Below, piece after piece: positions 26,325 to 37,200 of a DNA stretch of 64,000 nucleotides. The position numbers and the translations under genes are program-made. Numbering within the stretch: position 1 is the stretch's first letter; each line of letters starts with the position of its first letter. The notes beneath the pieces were generated by a model, which ran no database searches, had not been told where the DNA came from, and was given only the letters and a program-made list of their open reading frames with translations. The DNA is from Polaribacter sp. BM10 (GTDB lineage: Bacteria; Bacteroidota; Bacteroidia; Flavobacteriales; Flavobacteriaceae). The stretch is taken from NCBI RefSeq assembly GCF_002005425.1, contig NZ_CP019704.1:310001-374000 (forward strand), read 5' to 3'.

Positions 26325-27284
26325 TTGAACCTTAATTTTTCTATCATAGTTCCCGTTTACAATCGTCCAAAAGAAATAGACGAATTGCTAGAAAGTCTTA
26401 CCCAACAAGATTTTTCGAACGATTTTGAAGTTCTAATAGTAGAAGACGGTTCTACAGAAAAAAGCGAACAAATTGTAGAAAAATATACCAATCAGTTAGA
26501 TTTAAAATATTATTCTAAAGAAAATAGTGGTGCAGGAGCAAGTAGAAATTTCGGAATGCAAAAAGCAACCGGAAACTATTTTATTATTTTAGATTCAGAT
26601 GTAATTGTGCCCAAAAACTATTTAAAAGAAGTTAAAATAGCTTTAGAAACCAATTTTACAGATGCTTTTGGCGGACCAGATGCAGCGCATGAAAGTTTTA
26701 CAGATTTACAAAAAGCCATTAATTACTCGATGACGTCTGTGGTAACAACTGGCGGAATTAGAGGAAAGAAAAAAAGTGTTGGTAAATTTCAGCCCAGAAG
26801 TTTTAATCTTGGGCTTTCTAAAAAAGCCTTTCAAAACACACAGGGTTTTTCTAAAATGAAAAACGGCGAAGATATCGATTTAACTTTTAGACTTTGGGAA
26901 AACGGTTTTGAAACCCAACTAATAGAAAAAGCCTTTGTATATCATAAACGCAGAAGCACAATTAACCAATTCTTTAACCAAACCTTTGGTTTTGGTACAG
27001 CAAGACCTGTTTTAAATAAAAAGTATCCAGAAACAGCTAAAATTACCTATTGGTTTCCTAGTGTTTTTATAATGGGTTTAGATCTAGGTATTATTGCGGC
27101 ATTTTTTGGTTACCCACAACTGTTTTACTTTTACTGCTTTTATTTGTGCATACTATTTCTAGACTCTTTGTTTCAAAACAAAAGTATAAAAGTTGCATTT
27201 TTAAGTATTGTAACTTCTTTAACCCAATTTTATGGTTACGGTACTGGATTTTTAAAATCTAAATTTTTTAAGAGATTTCGCTAA
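26325..27284 (+). CDS. Family 2 glycosyltransferase with C-terminal membrane segments
   Basis: The 319-residue protein opens directly with the GT-A nucleotide-sugar fold (NFSIIVPVYNRPKEIDELLESL). VEDGST lies near residue 41, the SGAGASRNFG donor loop near 72 and the metal-binding DSD motif (LDSDVIVP) near 91. GEDIDLTFRLWENGF near 183 matches the ED acid-base region. Two or three hydrophobic helices near 245-290 anchor it in the inner membrane. The start is a TTG at 26325; no upstream in-frame ATG exists and the N terminus would be truncated with any later start. The acceptor is unknown. Its stop codon lies inside the left edge of a palindromic element described next. Confidence 0.88.
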   Translation: MNLNFSIIVPVYNRPKEIDELLESLTQQDFSNDFEVLIVEDGSTEKSEQIVEKYTNQLDLKYYSKENSGAGASRNFGMQKATGNYFIILDSDVIVPKNYLKEVKIALETNFTDAFGGPDAAHESFTDLQKAINYSMTSVVTTGGIRGKKKSVGKFQPRSFNLGLSKKAFQNTQGFSKMKNGEDIDLTFRLWENGFETQLIEKAFVYHKRRSTINQFFNQTFGFGTARPVLNKKYPETAKITYWFPSVFIMGLDLGIIAAFFGYPQLFYFYCFYLCILFLDSLFQNKSIKVAFLSIVTSLTQFYGYGTGFLKSKFFKRFR

Positions 27285-27410
27285 CGTGTTTGTATATGGT
27301 TTGTTGCGTGGTTTAGCACGTAATTTAGCAAATAAAAACTGAATAGAAAATCCGCGAGGATTTTCGTAAGTAGGCGAGTACTAGCAATAAATTATATACG
27401 GTGTTGTGTC
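27276..27410. repeat. Imperfect palindromic element bordering the SIR2 gene (left)
   Basis: The arms GTATATGGTTTGTTGC (27292-27307) and, read on the other strand, GTATATAATTTATTGC (27384-27399) match at 13 of 16 positions. The centre holds a perfect hairpin AAAATCC / GGATTTT (27347-27353 with 27358-27364). The element spans from the end of the glycosyltransferase to the stop codon of the SIR2 gene. It is GC-richer than normal spacers here. I recall similar elements next to accessory genes in other flavobacteria. It could be a recombination site, a remnant of a small mobile unit, or a bidirectional terminator. Confidence 0.55.
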
Positions 27411-29980
27411 TAGTACTTTTTTCTATTTCTATCTTTCTTTTTCTTAAATCTGTTTTGATTATTCTTTATTATATAATCAATATATTTTGATTCTTTTACC
27501 ATTTTATTTGATTCAAAAGCTCTTTTTAAATAAGGCAAATTGACTGTGTATAAATCTATTTTAGGCCATTTTAAAATTGAGTTAATATAATCTTGATTAG
27601 ATTTTTTAATGATTAAAGAAAATAGATTTCTGTCTACTTTAAAATAGGTTGGAACAAAATGTAGAAAAACTTGTTCTCCAGTTTTGTTTAAACTTCTTGA
27701 AATTTTATCAGATAATATCTCTATGTTTGAATTTCTAGCAGCTAGACAGAATTTGTCAAAATCAAATACAATTAATTTAGACATTGCATTTCCATATTTT
27801 TGGAATGTAAAATCATTTTCATCGATATTTTTAGTTATTAAAGTATTGTCAATTCTTTTGATGATTCGTTTAATTTTATCAAAATCAATTTTTGATATAT
27901 ATTCTGCAGATTCTGCAAGAATTGAAATATCAGAACTAGTGAATTTCTTTAAAAGTAAGTCGTCTGAAATTAGAGATAAAAGTTTTTTACTTAATTTAAA
28001 GTCAACGTCTTTAAGTGTGAATAAAATTGATTTTATTTCAGTTAAACTAGATTTTTCTAATTTTTTCTCAATAATTCTGTTATCTAAATGATTTAATATT
28101 TTTTTAGTTTTCTCACGGTTTAAACTATTGAATACCCTTAAAGTTATACTTAAAAGGTTTAAATTTTGAGATGAAATTTTATTACTTAATTCCTCATCAT
28201 CAAGAGATTCAAATAGGGTTTTACATTCTTTAAAATGATTTTTGCTTAAAGTGTCAAAAAATATAACAACTTCCTTTATAGATTCTTTTTTTAATTTACT
28301 TCTTATTATTTCGTTATTGGAAATAAATAAATCCAAAGCATTTTTATATGATAATGTGTTGATTTTATATAAAATACGTCTTAAATCAAGTTTCTGTAGG
28401 TCTATTGATGTAGTATTAATATTTCGTTGATTTACAATAAATTCTATTTTTTTTTGGCTAATTGCTTTTAACTCATTTAGTGCTGAATATAAATCTTCAC
28501 TTTTTGCCTTATGTATTTTTTGTAATAAAATATTGTTATCTACTAAGTCTAATATATTCTTTGTCCTTTCTGGTTCTATTTTTTTAAGATTGGAAAGTGA
28601 ATTTGAAATATGTTGAATTGGTGCTTCTTGAATTTTATTTTGAAAGAAATTATCTTTATCTAAAGATTCATACAACCAAATTGCGTGTTCCCAATTTATA
28701 TGAGAATGAATATTTTTTAAAGTTCTACTTATTCCATCAATTTTTAACTTTTGTAGAAATAAAACTTGTTCTTTATTAGGCATTGATGCAATTTCAAAGA
28801 AACTATCTCTATCTAAAATTACACTTAATGTGTTTTGAATATTATCTCTAATTTTTAAGTCAATACTTTCATCAGTAGTTAATTCTTCTGCAAATTCTGA
28901 AATGTAATTATTAAACTCTTTGTTCTTTTTTTCTGCTATTTTTATGAAGTCAGGAAAACTAATTTCTTCTTCGTAAACTTTATAAAGTTGGAACATTAAC
29001 AATTCAAAAGTATCTATCTCTACAAAAAATGAATTTGGTGTATTATTAATAAATTCAATTACTCTCCAATTTAAATTCTTTTGATTTCGACCACACCATA
29101 TTAAGCCATAGTGATTAGACTTTAATTTAGCTAACGAATCCATCACACTTGAATCAGAACCATTATAGCCAATAATAATTAAATCAAAATTTTTAAGAGA
29201 TTCTTCAAGTTTGGATTCCATATTTTCCCAAAGTCTTGAAGTTTCTAACTCTGTATTTTTAATATTTTCAAATAAGAAATCTCCGTGTAATTTTATAATA
29301 TTTGGTCTTTTGCCTAATGTATTAATGTATTGAGCAACTTCGTTATGAGAGTAAATTTTAGGTTTGGTATCTGTGTATCTTATTAAACTATCATAAAGTA
29401 AGTCATCAAAGTTAGTTGTGAATATATTTTTAATTTTTTCATTTGCAATTAAATGAGCTAAAAGTAAATATGCTCCAGAAGGTTCTTTGTTCTCAATTAA
29501 TGATTCTATTAGTTTTTGTCTTTCTTTAGGGTTTTCCGAAAAACTTTCAAACCAAAAGCCATATAATTGGTCGTTAATTAAATTATTTTTTAAATCATCT
29601 TCTTTGATTGTTCCTAAAAGTTTTTTTAAATATTCTGGATGCTCTGTTTTAAGTTTATTTATTGCGTTTTTAACTTTATAAATTAATTGAGTTTCGTGTT
29701 CTAGAACTGCAGATTGAAATTCATTTTCTAAATTTTCAAACTTTTCTTCGTCAATTTCAAATCCATTTAACTTATATTCAGTTCCGTTTTTAAAGTTTGA
29801 AATGAACCATAGTTTTCGAAGCTTTTGAATTATATCAAAACCTGAAGGAATTCCCGAACTTATTGAACACCCAGCTCCTAATAAAAAAGAACATTTAGGA
29901 ATTGAATTAAATTCAAGATGTTTTTCTTGAAATCTGTTAAGTAAGTAGTCTATTCCTTTTATTTTTTCTTTACGAATCAT
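27410..29980 (-). CDS. SIR2-domain protein with long helical C terminus (probable anti-phage defence effector)
   Basis: The 856-residue protein begins with a SIR2-like NAD-binding domain (about 25-330). GAGCSISSGIPSG lies at residues 35-47, TTNFDDLL near 187 (counterpart of the sirtuin TQNID), KLHGDFL near 229 with the catalytic-type histidine, and LIIIGYNGSDSSV near 267. Residues 340-830 are all-helical, with repeated L/I/K-rich units like HEAT- or TPR-type solenoids. The C terminus is very basic (RFKKKKDRNRKKY). SIR2 domains in large bacterial proteins of this layout (for example DSR- and Avs-associated types) deplete NAD upon phage sensing. I infer the same here, with the helical part as sensor. 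It is a lone gene between palindromic elements, unlike the housekeeping genes to the left. Confidence 0.8.
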   Translation of the reverse strand: MIRKEKIKGIDYLLNRFQEKHLEFNSIPKCSFLLGAGCSISSGIPSGFDIIQKLRKLWFISNFKNGTEYKLNGFEIDEEKFENLENEFQSAVLEHETQLIYKVKNAINKLKTEHPEYLKKLLGTIKEDDLKNNLINDQLYGFWFESFSENPKERQKLIESLIENKEPSGAYLLLAHLIANEKIKNIFTTNFDDLLYDSLIRYTDTKPKIYSHNEVAQYINTLGKRPNIIKLHGDFLFENIKNTELETSRLWENMESKLEESLKNFDLIIIGYNGSDSSVMDSLAKLKSNHYGLIWCGRNQKNLNWRVIEFINNTPNSFFVEIDTFELLMFQLYKVYEEEISFPDFIKIAEKKNKEFNNYISEFAEELTTDESIDLKIRDNIQNTLSVILDRDSFFEIASMPNKEQVLFLQKLKIDGISRTLKNIHSHINWEHAIWLYESLDKDNFFQNKIQEAPIQHISNSLSNLKKIEPERTKNILDLVDNNILLQKIHKAKSEDLYSALNELKAISQKKIEFIVNQRNINTTSIDLQKLDLRRILYKINTLSYKNALDLFISNNEIIRSKLKKESIKEVVIFFDTLSKNHFKECKTLFESLDDEELSNKISSQNLNLLSITLRVFNSLNREKTKKILNHLDNRIIEKKLEKSSLTEIKSILFTLKDVDFKLSKKLLSLISDDLLLKKFTSSDISILAESAEYISKIDFDKIKRIIKRIDNTLITKNIDENDFTFQKYGNAMSKLIVFDFDKFCLAARNSNIEILSDKISRSLNKTGEQVFLHFVPTYFKVDRNLFSLIIKKSNQDYINSILKWPKIDLYTVNLPYLKRAFESNKMVKESKYIDYIIKNNQNRFKKKKDRNRKKY

Positions 29981-30002
29981 TTTATCGTATTAGGCACAAT
30001 TT

Positions 30003-30049
30003 AACACGATTATCTCGTCATTGTAATGACTTATAATCGAAGTTAGCGA
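30003..30049. repeat. Long imperfect hairpin upstream of the SIR2 gene (right element)
   Basis: CGATTAT (30007-30013) pairs with ATAATCG (30033-30039), and inside it GTCATT (30017-30022) pairs with AATGAC (30025-30030). Outside, TAAC pairs with GTTA. The total is about 17 bp with small offset bulges. It lies 23-69 bp upstream of the SIR2 start. The outer end GTTAGCGAA (30041-30049) is the reverse complement of TTCGCTAAC at the outer edge of the left element (27276-27284). Confidence 0.5.
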
Positions 30050-30184
30050 AGTTATCTTTTTTAGTTTAGATAATCAATAGGTAAAAGCATTTGTTTTTAA
30101 GAGTTATTATCAAAATAACAAATAGCAAACAACACTAAATTTTAATTTCTGTTATATTTGGTAGAAATTTTAGAATCTATTTTA

Positions 30185-31186
30185 ATGAAACGTAGAAATT
30201 TTATAAAGAAAGCATCTGTAACGGGTTTGGGTATTGCAACGGTTTCTTCATCTTTAATAGCATGTAAAGAAACTATACAAGAAGATGCAATTGCTAAAAA
30301 AGATGAAAAAGCGGTTTTACCTGTTGTTGTAGCAACTTGGCGTTTTCATAATGCCACAAAAGCTGCTTGGGAAGTTTTAAAAAATGGCGGTACTGCAATT
30401 GATGCAATAGAACAAGGTTGTAGAGTAGAAGAGGCAGACGTAAACAACACAACAGTAGGAAACGGTGGTACGCCAGATAGAGACGGACATGTAACTTTAG
30501 ATGCGTGTATTATGAATAAAAATGGCAATTATGGCGCCGTGGTTTGTATGGAAAATATTGCACATCCAATTTCTGTGGCGCGTAAAGTAATGGAAGATAC
30601 GCCGCATGTGTTATTGGCAGGAAAAGGGGCAGAAGAGTTTGCCGTTTCTAAAGGTTTTGTTAGAGAAAATTTACTTACAGCTTCAAGAAAAAAAGCTTGG
30701 GAAAAATGGAAAGAAAAATCGGAATACAAACCAATTATCAATATCGAAAATCATGATACGATTGGTATGTTGGCAATAGATAAAAATGGAGATATTTCTG
30801 GCGGATGCACAACAAGTGGTTTGGCTTATAAAATGGCGGGTAGAGTAGGTGATTCTGCTGTAATTGGCTCTGGTTTGTTTATAGACAATGCCATTGGTGG
30901 CGCAACTGCAACTGGTATGGGAGAAGAAGTTTTAAAAACGGTTGGTAGTTTTTTAATTGTAGAGTTAATGCGACAAGGTAGAACGCCACAAGAGGCTTGC
31001 GAAGAAGGTGTAAAAAGAATTGTTTCTTCTAATCCTAATTATAAAAACTTTCAGGTTGGTTATGTGGCTTTAAATAAAAAAGGAGAATTTGGTAGTTATT
31101 GCATTCATCCTGGTTTTGGAGTAAGCAAATATCAAGAAGACAAACAAACCTATATAGCGTCTGGTTCTTATATTCAAAAAAAATAA
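30185..31186 (+). CDS. Glycosylasparaginase / isoaspartyl peptidase family protein, Tat-exported lipoprotein
   Basis: From the ATG at 30185 the product is 333 residues. The ORF extends 27 bases upstream to a TTG, but the ATG gives a proper twin-arginine signal (MKRRNFIKKASVTGLGIATV) ending in a lipobox LIAC. The protein is an Ntn-hydrolase of the N4-(beta-N-acetylglucosaminyl)-L-asparaginase group. NGGTAIDAIEQGC lies near 70 and GNGGTPDRDG near 93. The autocatalytic cleavage site with nucleophile threonine 192 is in NHDTIGMLAID, followed by GGCTTSG. The usual role is removal of asparagine from glycan-asparagine linkages or hydrolysis of asparagine in the periplasm. It is isolated and convergent with the giant surface-protein gene. 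Confidence 0.9.
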   Translation: MKRRNFIKKASVTGLGIATVSSSLIACKETIQEDAIAKKDEKAVLPVVVATWRFHNATKAAWEVLKNGGTAIDAIEQGCRVEEADVNNTTVGNGGTPDRDGHVTLDACIMNKNGNYGAVVCMENIAHPISVARKVMEDTPHVLLAGKGAEEFAVSKGFVRENLLTASRKKAWEKWKEKSEYKPIINIENHDTIGMLAIDKNGDISGGCTTSGLAYKMAGRVGDSAVIGSGLFIDNAIGGATATGMGEEVLKTVGSFLIVELMRQGRTPQEACEEGVKRIVSSNPNYKNFQVGYVALNKKGEFGSYCIHPGFGVSKYQEDKQTYIASGSYIQKK

Positions 31187-31210
31187 TTGCCGTTCATGTA
31201 AATATGAAGA

Positions 31211-31250
31211 TAAAAAAAAACCGAAACTTTTAAGTTTCGGTTTTTTATTT
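31211..31250. terminator. Bidirectional terminator between convergent genes
   Basis: CCGAAACTT (31221-31229) pairs with AAGTTTCGG (31232-31240) and is flanked by an A-run on the left and a T-run on the right, so it can stop transcription from both sides. Confidence 0.85.
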
Positions 31251-31255
31251 GAGAA

Positions 31256-34200
31256 TTATTCTATGAGTAATTTTTTAGAAATTTTCCCTTTTTCTGTAAC
31301 CAAGTTCACTGTATAAATGGCAGTTGGTAGTTTGTTAATTTTAAGTCTGTTTTCTATACCGTTTTCTAAATTTGAATAGGTATTTACTTTCTGACCTAGT
31401 AAATTATATAACTCTACTTTTTTAATGTTTAATAAATCGTTATTTCTAATTACAATTTCACGATTATCATTATCCATAAATACTTCTAAATTCTCGCTTA
31501 AAATAGCATCATTTTCTACAGATAAAGCATTTTTACTAGCAAATGTAATAAAGAATCTATCGGTATATGTACCAATTGGTACATTTAATTCAGTTGCTGT
31601 ATTACTTAATAAGTAAGACGTATTTGTTAACTTATCTAATAAATAGATATTGTCTTCAATATTTTCAACTTCATCAATTTGTACAGTAAAACTGTTGTTA
31701 GATCCTATAATTACGCTTAATGGTATTTCCATATCTTTTTCAAGAGAAGGTACACCCGCTATAATTAACTTTCTGTTAGAATATTCTTGAAAATGCCAGT
31801 AAAAATCTGTACTGTTTAAATCGTAAATATCACTATCATAACCATTATCATAACCAAAAGTATTGTTTCTTCTAAAAGAGATACCAATCTGTCTATGCGA
31901 TTTAATTTCGTCTGTAACATTATAATTAAAACCTAATTTTAATTTAGGTAATAAACTAGTTTCTTGTTCTTGTGCAGATTTTTTCTGATTTGATTTAAAG
32001 AAGAAAGTTCCGCCAGCAGCATAATTATTATCTCTATAATTTCTTTGTGAATTTTCGAATCTAATTCTACCACCAATAGATGAAGATGAAACGAAGAATC
32101 CTTGACCAACACCAATATATCTGTTAGGCGCATGATAAACACCGTCACCTAAACTTGGTAAATTTCCTTTCGTAAATTTTAAATCGTCTATTATTAAATT
32201 ATAAGGACTGTCTGTTGTAATCGTAAAAGATGTAACATCTTCCCAATCTAAAGTAATTTCTTGTCCTGTAATTCCTGATAATTCTTGTGTAACCGGTGAT
32301 GCTCCTCCGTTTGGAGTTAAGGTTACTGTTGGATTTGTTAATGGAAGAATTACATTATTAAATAAATAAATAGATTTTAAATCTACTTTCGCGTTAAAAT
32401 CAAAAGTAACATCATAAGTACTAGTTGTTAAACCAATATCACCAATAATGTTTCCTAAAGTACCACCAACACCTAAGATATTAGGTAATAAACCAATGTT
32501 TCCTGCAGATTTTGTAACTGTAGTTGTAATTCCGGATACAGTTTGAGTTACAGTGTTACCACTTAAAATTGCATCTGTCCAATCAAAAACTAATGCAGGT
32601 AAGCTACCCACACCGTTGGCTGCAATTCCCATAGAAATATTTCTTTGAGAGTATCCACCTTGATATCCTGTTAAATTATGTCCTTCAGAACTTGCAGGAT
32701 TCGCTTTGTCTTCTCCTGTATGTTCCCAGAAATAAATTGTACCGTCGATTTCGTTAATATTTGTATTGATAAAATCTGTTGCATCTAAAGCACTTGGATA
32801 CGGATTACCTAACAAACTTGTTGTGGCAGGATCTACATCAAAAGTTATAGAACCATCGTTAGGTGTACCAACAAATGTAAAGTTTTGTGGGTTTTGACCT
32901 GTACTTTTCATCGTGTAACCTTGTCCTCTTTTTATCGGACTAGATTCTCTTTTTTGAACATACTCTGCTTGCGTAGTACCATTCAAATAAGAATAGATCC
33001 AATAAGGTGCAATTTTAATTGGTGTAACGCCTGCAACACCAGGTGCACCATCATAAATGTTACCGTTTCCAGACCAATCTATTTCTGTAATTGTAGATGC
33101 CGCAGAAGTAGGTTCGTTACCATCTTTCATAACTTCTTTAACTCTAAAAGAATCTTGATTTAATTCTCTAACTGGAGAAGACCAATAATGATATCTGTAA
33201 ATACTTGGCACAACAGCTTGTTGATCTCGATATAATTTACCGTTACCTTGTACGTTAGAAAAACCAGCATGTGTTTGTATCAATTGACCGTCGCCAATTA
33301 ATTTCATTTCTCCGTCTAAGATAAAATCTTCATCAAACTCTAAATATCTATTGTCTGATACCATTAGTTTAGAATCATCTTTTATCCAAACACATTCTAC
33401 TACAACATTTTCTGTTAAAACTGCATGTGTAAGAGATGTTTGAGAGTCGATAACCATAACTTTGTCACGATCTGCAGCATTTGTACTTGGTCCGCCAGCA
33501 ATTAGACTACTATTTCCACCTGTCCAAGCATTTACGTCTCCATTCCAGAAAATACCGTTAATCTCTGAATATGTAAAATATTTTACACCATTAAAATCGT
33601 ACTGTGCAGCATATACATTTTCTGAATTTATAACAGTATCAGTTAACAACACGTAGTTTACATTAGATGTAAAGTTTGCATCATCTGCTACTTTTAATAC
33701 TTTAATTGTATTAGGTGTTGTTAATGCAGCGTCTAAAATTGCTTTATTTGCTGTAATTTGAGTAGAACCAACGCTTCCTGTCTCAACTATTTTCCAGGTT
33801 CTACCAATTGTTTTTTCTGGCGCACAAACTAACTCTGTTTCTGTAATTGAGTTTATGTTACCATTGTTATTACCCCAAACTAAGAAATCTTTATTTTTAG
33901 AAAAACTACCTGAATTTGCTAAGTTGGTTGCTGCAATTGTATTTAAACCAATGGTAATTAATGCATCAGAATTTACAGATTTAGATTGTCTTTGCTCTAA
34001 AGCCATTGCATCGTCTTTACCAATACCTGCAATATCGTTATGAAAATTACTGTTTGCAGTGTAATCCCAAACTTTAGTATTACCATCTGTTAAAACATAA
34101 TCTCCGTCGGTAACAGAAGTATTATTGGTATTACTTAAAGTAAAACCATATTTAATTGCTAAATAAGTTTCTACACTTTGTTTTTTTGCATCTGAATGAG

Positions 34201-37200
34201 CATCACTGTATAAAATAACTTCTGCAACGCTACCATCTATAACTCTTGTTGTAAAGTTTCTGTCTCTACCAACTGTGTAAGTATATGATCCTTCTGAATC
34301 TGGTGAGATGTTTGAAGTGAATATTCTAGAATGCATTTCAAAAGTATCAGGTCTTGGATGCGCTGTTAATTGTGTTTCTAAACCGTTAACATATTGTACA
34401 CCGTCTCTTACTTCTATTGGATTGTAAGTGGTATCAAAAACAAAATCTGTACCATTAGTTGTGTTCCCATTTCCATGTCCTAAACCAGCACCGTCATTGT
34501 GTGTAAATGGAGTAGCCCAATCTGTATTAGATTGATCGTTGTATACAATATACATTGTTCTAGGATTTAAAAGACCAGTGTATGATAAACCATCTCCGTT
34601 TGCTTGATTAAAAGTTACTGTTGGATTAAAGTTTAAATTATTAGCAACAATACTTGCGTCTGGTTCTTGACCAGTAGTAGCATCAAAATCTAAACTAGCT
34701 GTTTGATCTTCCCAACGTGTAACTGTATTACCTCCGGTTACATCTTTATCAGCTCTTAACCATAAAGTATTTCCTGTAAAGTCTGGTGTTACAGGATCAG
34801 AATCTTCATCACGATAATCTACATCATCTGTACTTACATCTGAGTCTTCATCTGGTAAATCTTGCGATGGTGTGTTAATTTCATCATTAACATCATATCT
34901 GTCATTTGTATTTGCTCCTTCAAAATTATCATCTAGTCCATCGTTATCAGAATCTGTTCCGCTTACAGTATTATCTGTAAACCCATTTTCTTCAATATCT
35001 AATAGTCCGTCACCATCAGAATCGCTATCTAAATAATCTGGAATTGTATCTGGATTTGTAAGTGATGCATCTGTATTTTCTTGAGTAGTCAAATTTACAC
35101 CAATAATACCTGCACAATCTGCCGCTAACGCACAATCAGGGTCGTAAGCATCATCTAAACCATCGTTATCAGTATCTGATCCACTCGGAGAAATGTAACC
35201 AATTGTTGGTTGTGCTTCTATGTTGTCTGGAATACCGTCGTTATCGGCGTCAATGTCTAAGCTGTTTATTATTCCGTCGTTATCTGAATCGCTACCTAAA
35301 GCCACTTCTGTTGAAATGTCTTCAGCAGAAAACACTCCTGCAGGTGTATTACTATATCTGGCAGCATCAATTAAACCAGAATAATAGCCATTAACACCTG
35401 CGCCTGTTGCCCCACCAATTGGACCACCAAGACCACCATCATTCGTATGACCAGGAATTGTTGTGTAGTCTGCAGAAATATCTAAGCTTACAGGGTTACC
35501 ATCTACATATAAAGTTAAAATACCGTTTACAAAAGTTGCGGCTACGTGATGCCATGCGTTATCAACTGCTATAGAAACAGGGTGTGCTAAATCTCTTTGG
35601 TTAGCTGCCCCGCCGTTTCGAGTTGATAATGTGATTACACCATTGTTAATCCATAATGTTATACCATTAGTAGCACCACCTTCTTCATAAATAACTCTTT
35701 GCCCTGAAACGTCATCTGGTTTTATCCATGCAGAAAAACTTATGTGTGTATAAGTACTTTCCATAAAACCGCCATTTTGACTATATCTTAAAACGTCATT
35801 AGTACCATTAAAGTCAGCTGAATGTGTTCCTTGAATTGCATCTGTAGAATAATCTGGTTGATTTGTTTCTGGTCTTTCGTTATTGCCGTTACCAGAAGCA
35901 TCGTTAGAATTATTGTCTAATGGCCAATAGGCATCTGGATTTGTTGCGAAAGTTGGTGAAATTGAAGCGTCTGCTTGATCTTCTATAATGTCTGGTATAC
36001 CATCATTATCATCATCAATATCAATATCATTTGTAATTCCATCTCCGTCTGTATCTACACCAATAATGTCATCTCTATAATCTAAATCTCCTCCAATATT
36101 AACATCAGCATCACCGTCTGTAAAATTATCTGTAGGTGTATTATCAAAAGAACCGTTTACATCAACATAATCATCGCCATTATCTAATGTGTTATCTAAA
36201 CCGTTTTTACCAACTGGGTTGGTAGTTGTACTACCATTGTTAGGTAAAGTAGTTAAACCAGATTCTAAAATATCGTTGATACCATCATCATCTGAGTCTA
36301 AATCTAAGTAATCTGGCTCACCTGTTTCGTCTGTATTTACAGGCGTTATACCTGTGTCATATGCTAAATCTATACCAAAAAGACTGTAACTACCTGTTGG
36401 AGCTATGTATCCTGAAGTAGTTTGTGCTTCGATGTTATCTGGAATACCGTCGTTATCTGCATCTAAATCTCTAAAATCAAATACAGTATCTCCGTCGCTA
36501 TCTATTGGAGTACAAAAACCGATATCGCCAATTGCAATATTTTGAGTGGCAGTAATACTACCAGAACCTGCGTTTTCATAAACAATTTGAACTTGTGTTA
36601 TCCATTCTGATATTGAGTTGATTGTTATATTTGATGAATCTGTGCTTGTACCTAAGAAAGTATTATTGCCTGTAAAAGAGTTAGAAGCACCAGTTGTATA
36701 ATCTGCACCCGTAAGATTGTAGATTGTACCATCTTGCTTAGTAATGATTATTTTAACTCTATCAATTGCAATTGTGTTCACATCTACATTTACATCGTAA
36801 ATTGTAAAATTGATTCCAAAAACAGGAGCATCAAAATTGATAATATGTCTAGAAAAAGCAGAAAAAGAGGCTCCTTGATTTAAATTGTAAGAACTATTAG
36901 TTGTTGTTGCATTGTTAACTCTAAATTCACTTTCACTAAGTACGTTTGAGGTTCTAGATAATAATATGTTTACATTGTTATTAGATAAATTTGCAGATGT
37001 TCCTAAAGGATCATCACCAGAAATAAAAGTTGTGTCTCCGTTTGTGAATTCATTATTCCAGTTTAATATGCCTCCTGTAGGATCTGAAATTAAACAACTT
37101 CCAGGTCCTAGTTCTATAGCGTCTACTATACCATCGTTATCATCATCTAAATCTAATTCATCACTAATTCCGTCACCGTCGTAATCGTTTGTAAAAGTAT

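Noticed and set aside
30003..30049. Integron attC-like site at the hairpin upstream of the SIR2 gene
   Set aside because: The end TTTAAC fits half of the attC core, but the other end GTTAGCG does not fit GTTRRRY. No integrase gene or array of cassettes is in the window. I keep only the neutral description as a hairpin element.
30158..30184. TTG start 27 bases upstream for the asparaginase-family gene
   Set aside because: It would place nine residues before the twin-arginine signal; the ATG at 30185 gives a standard Tat lipoprotein signal.
35203..35394. Small plus-strand ORFs inside the giant surface-protein gene
   Set aside because: They are antisense shadows of the repeated aspartate-rich coding sequence, with low-complexity or biased composition and no start context.
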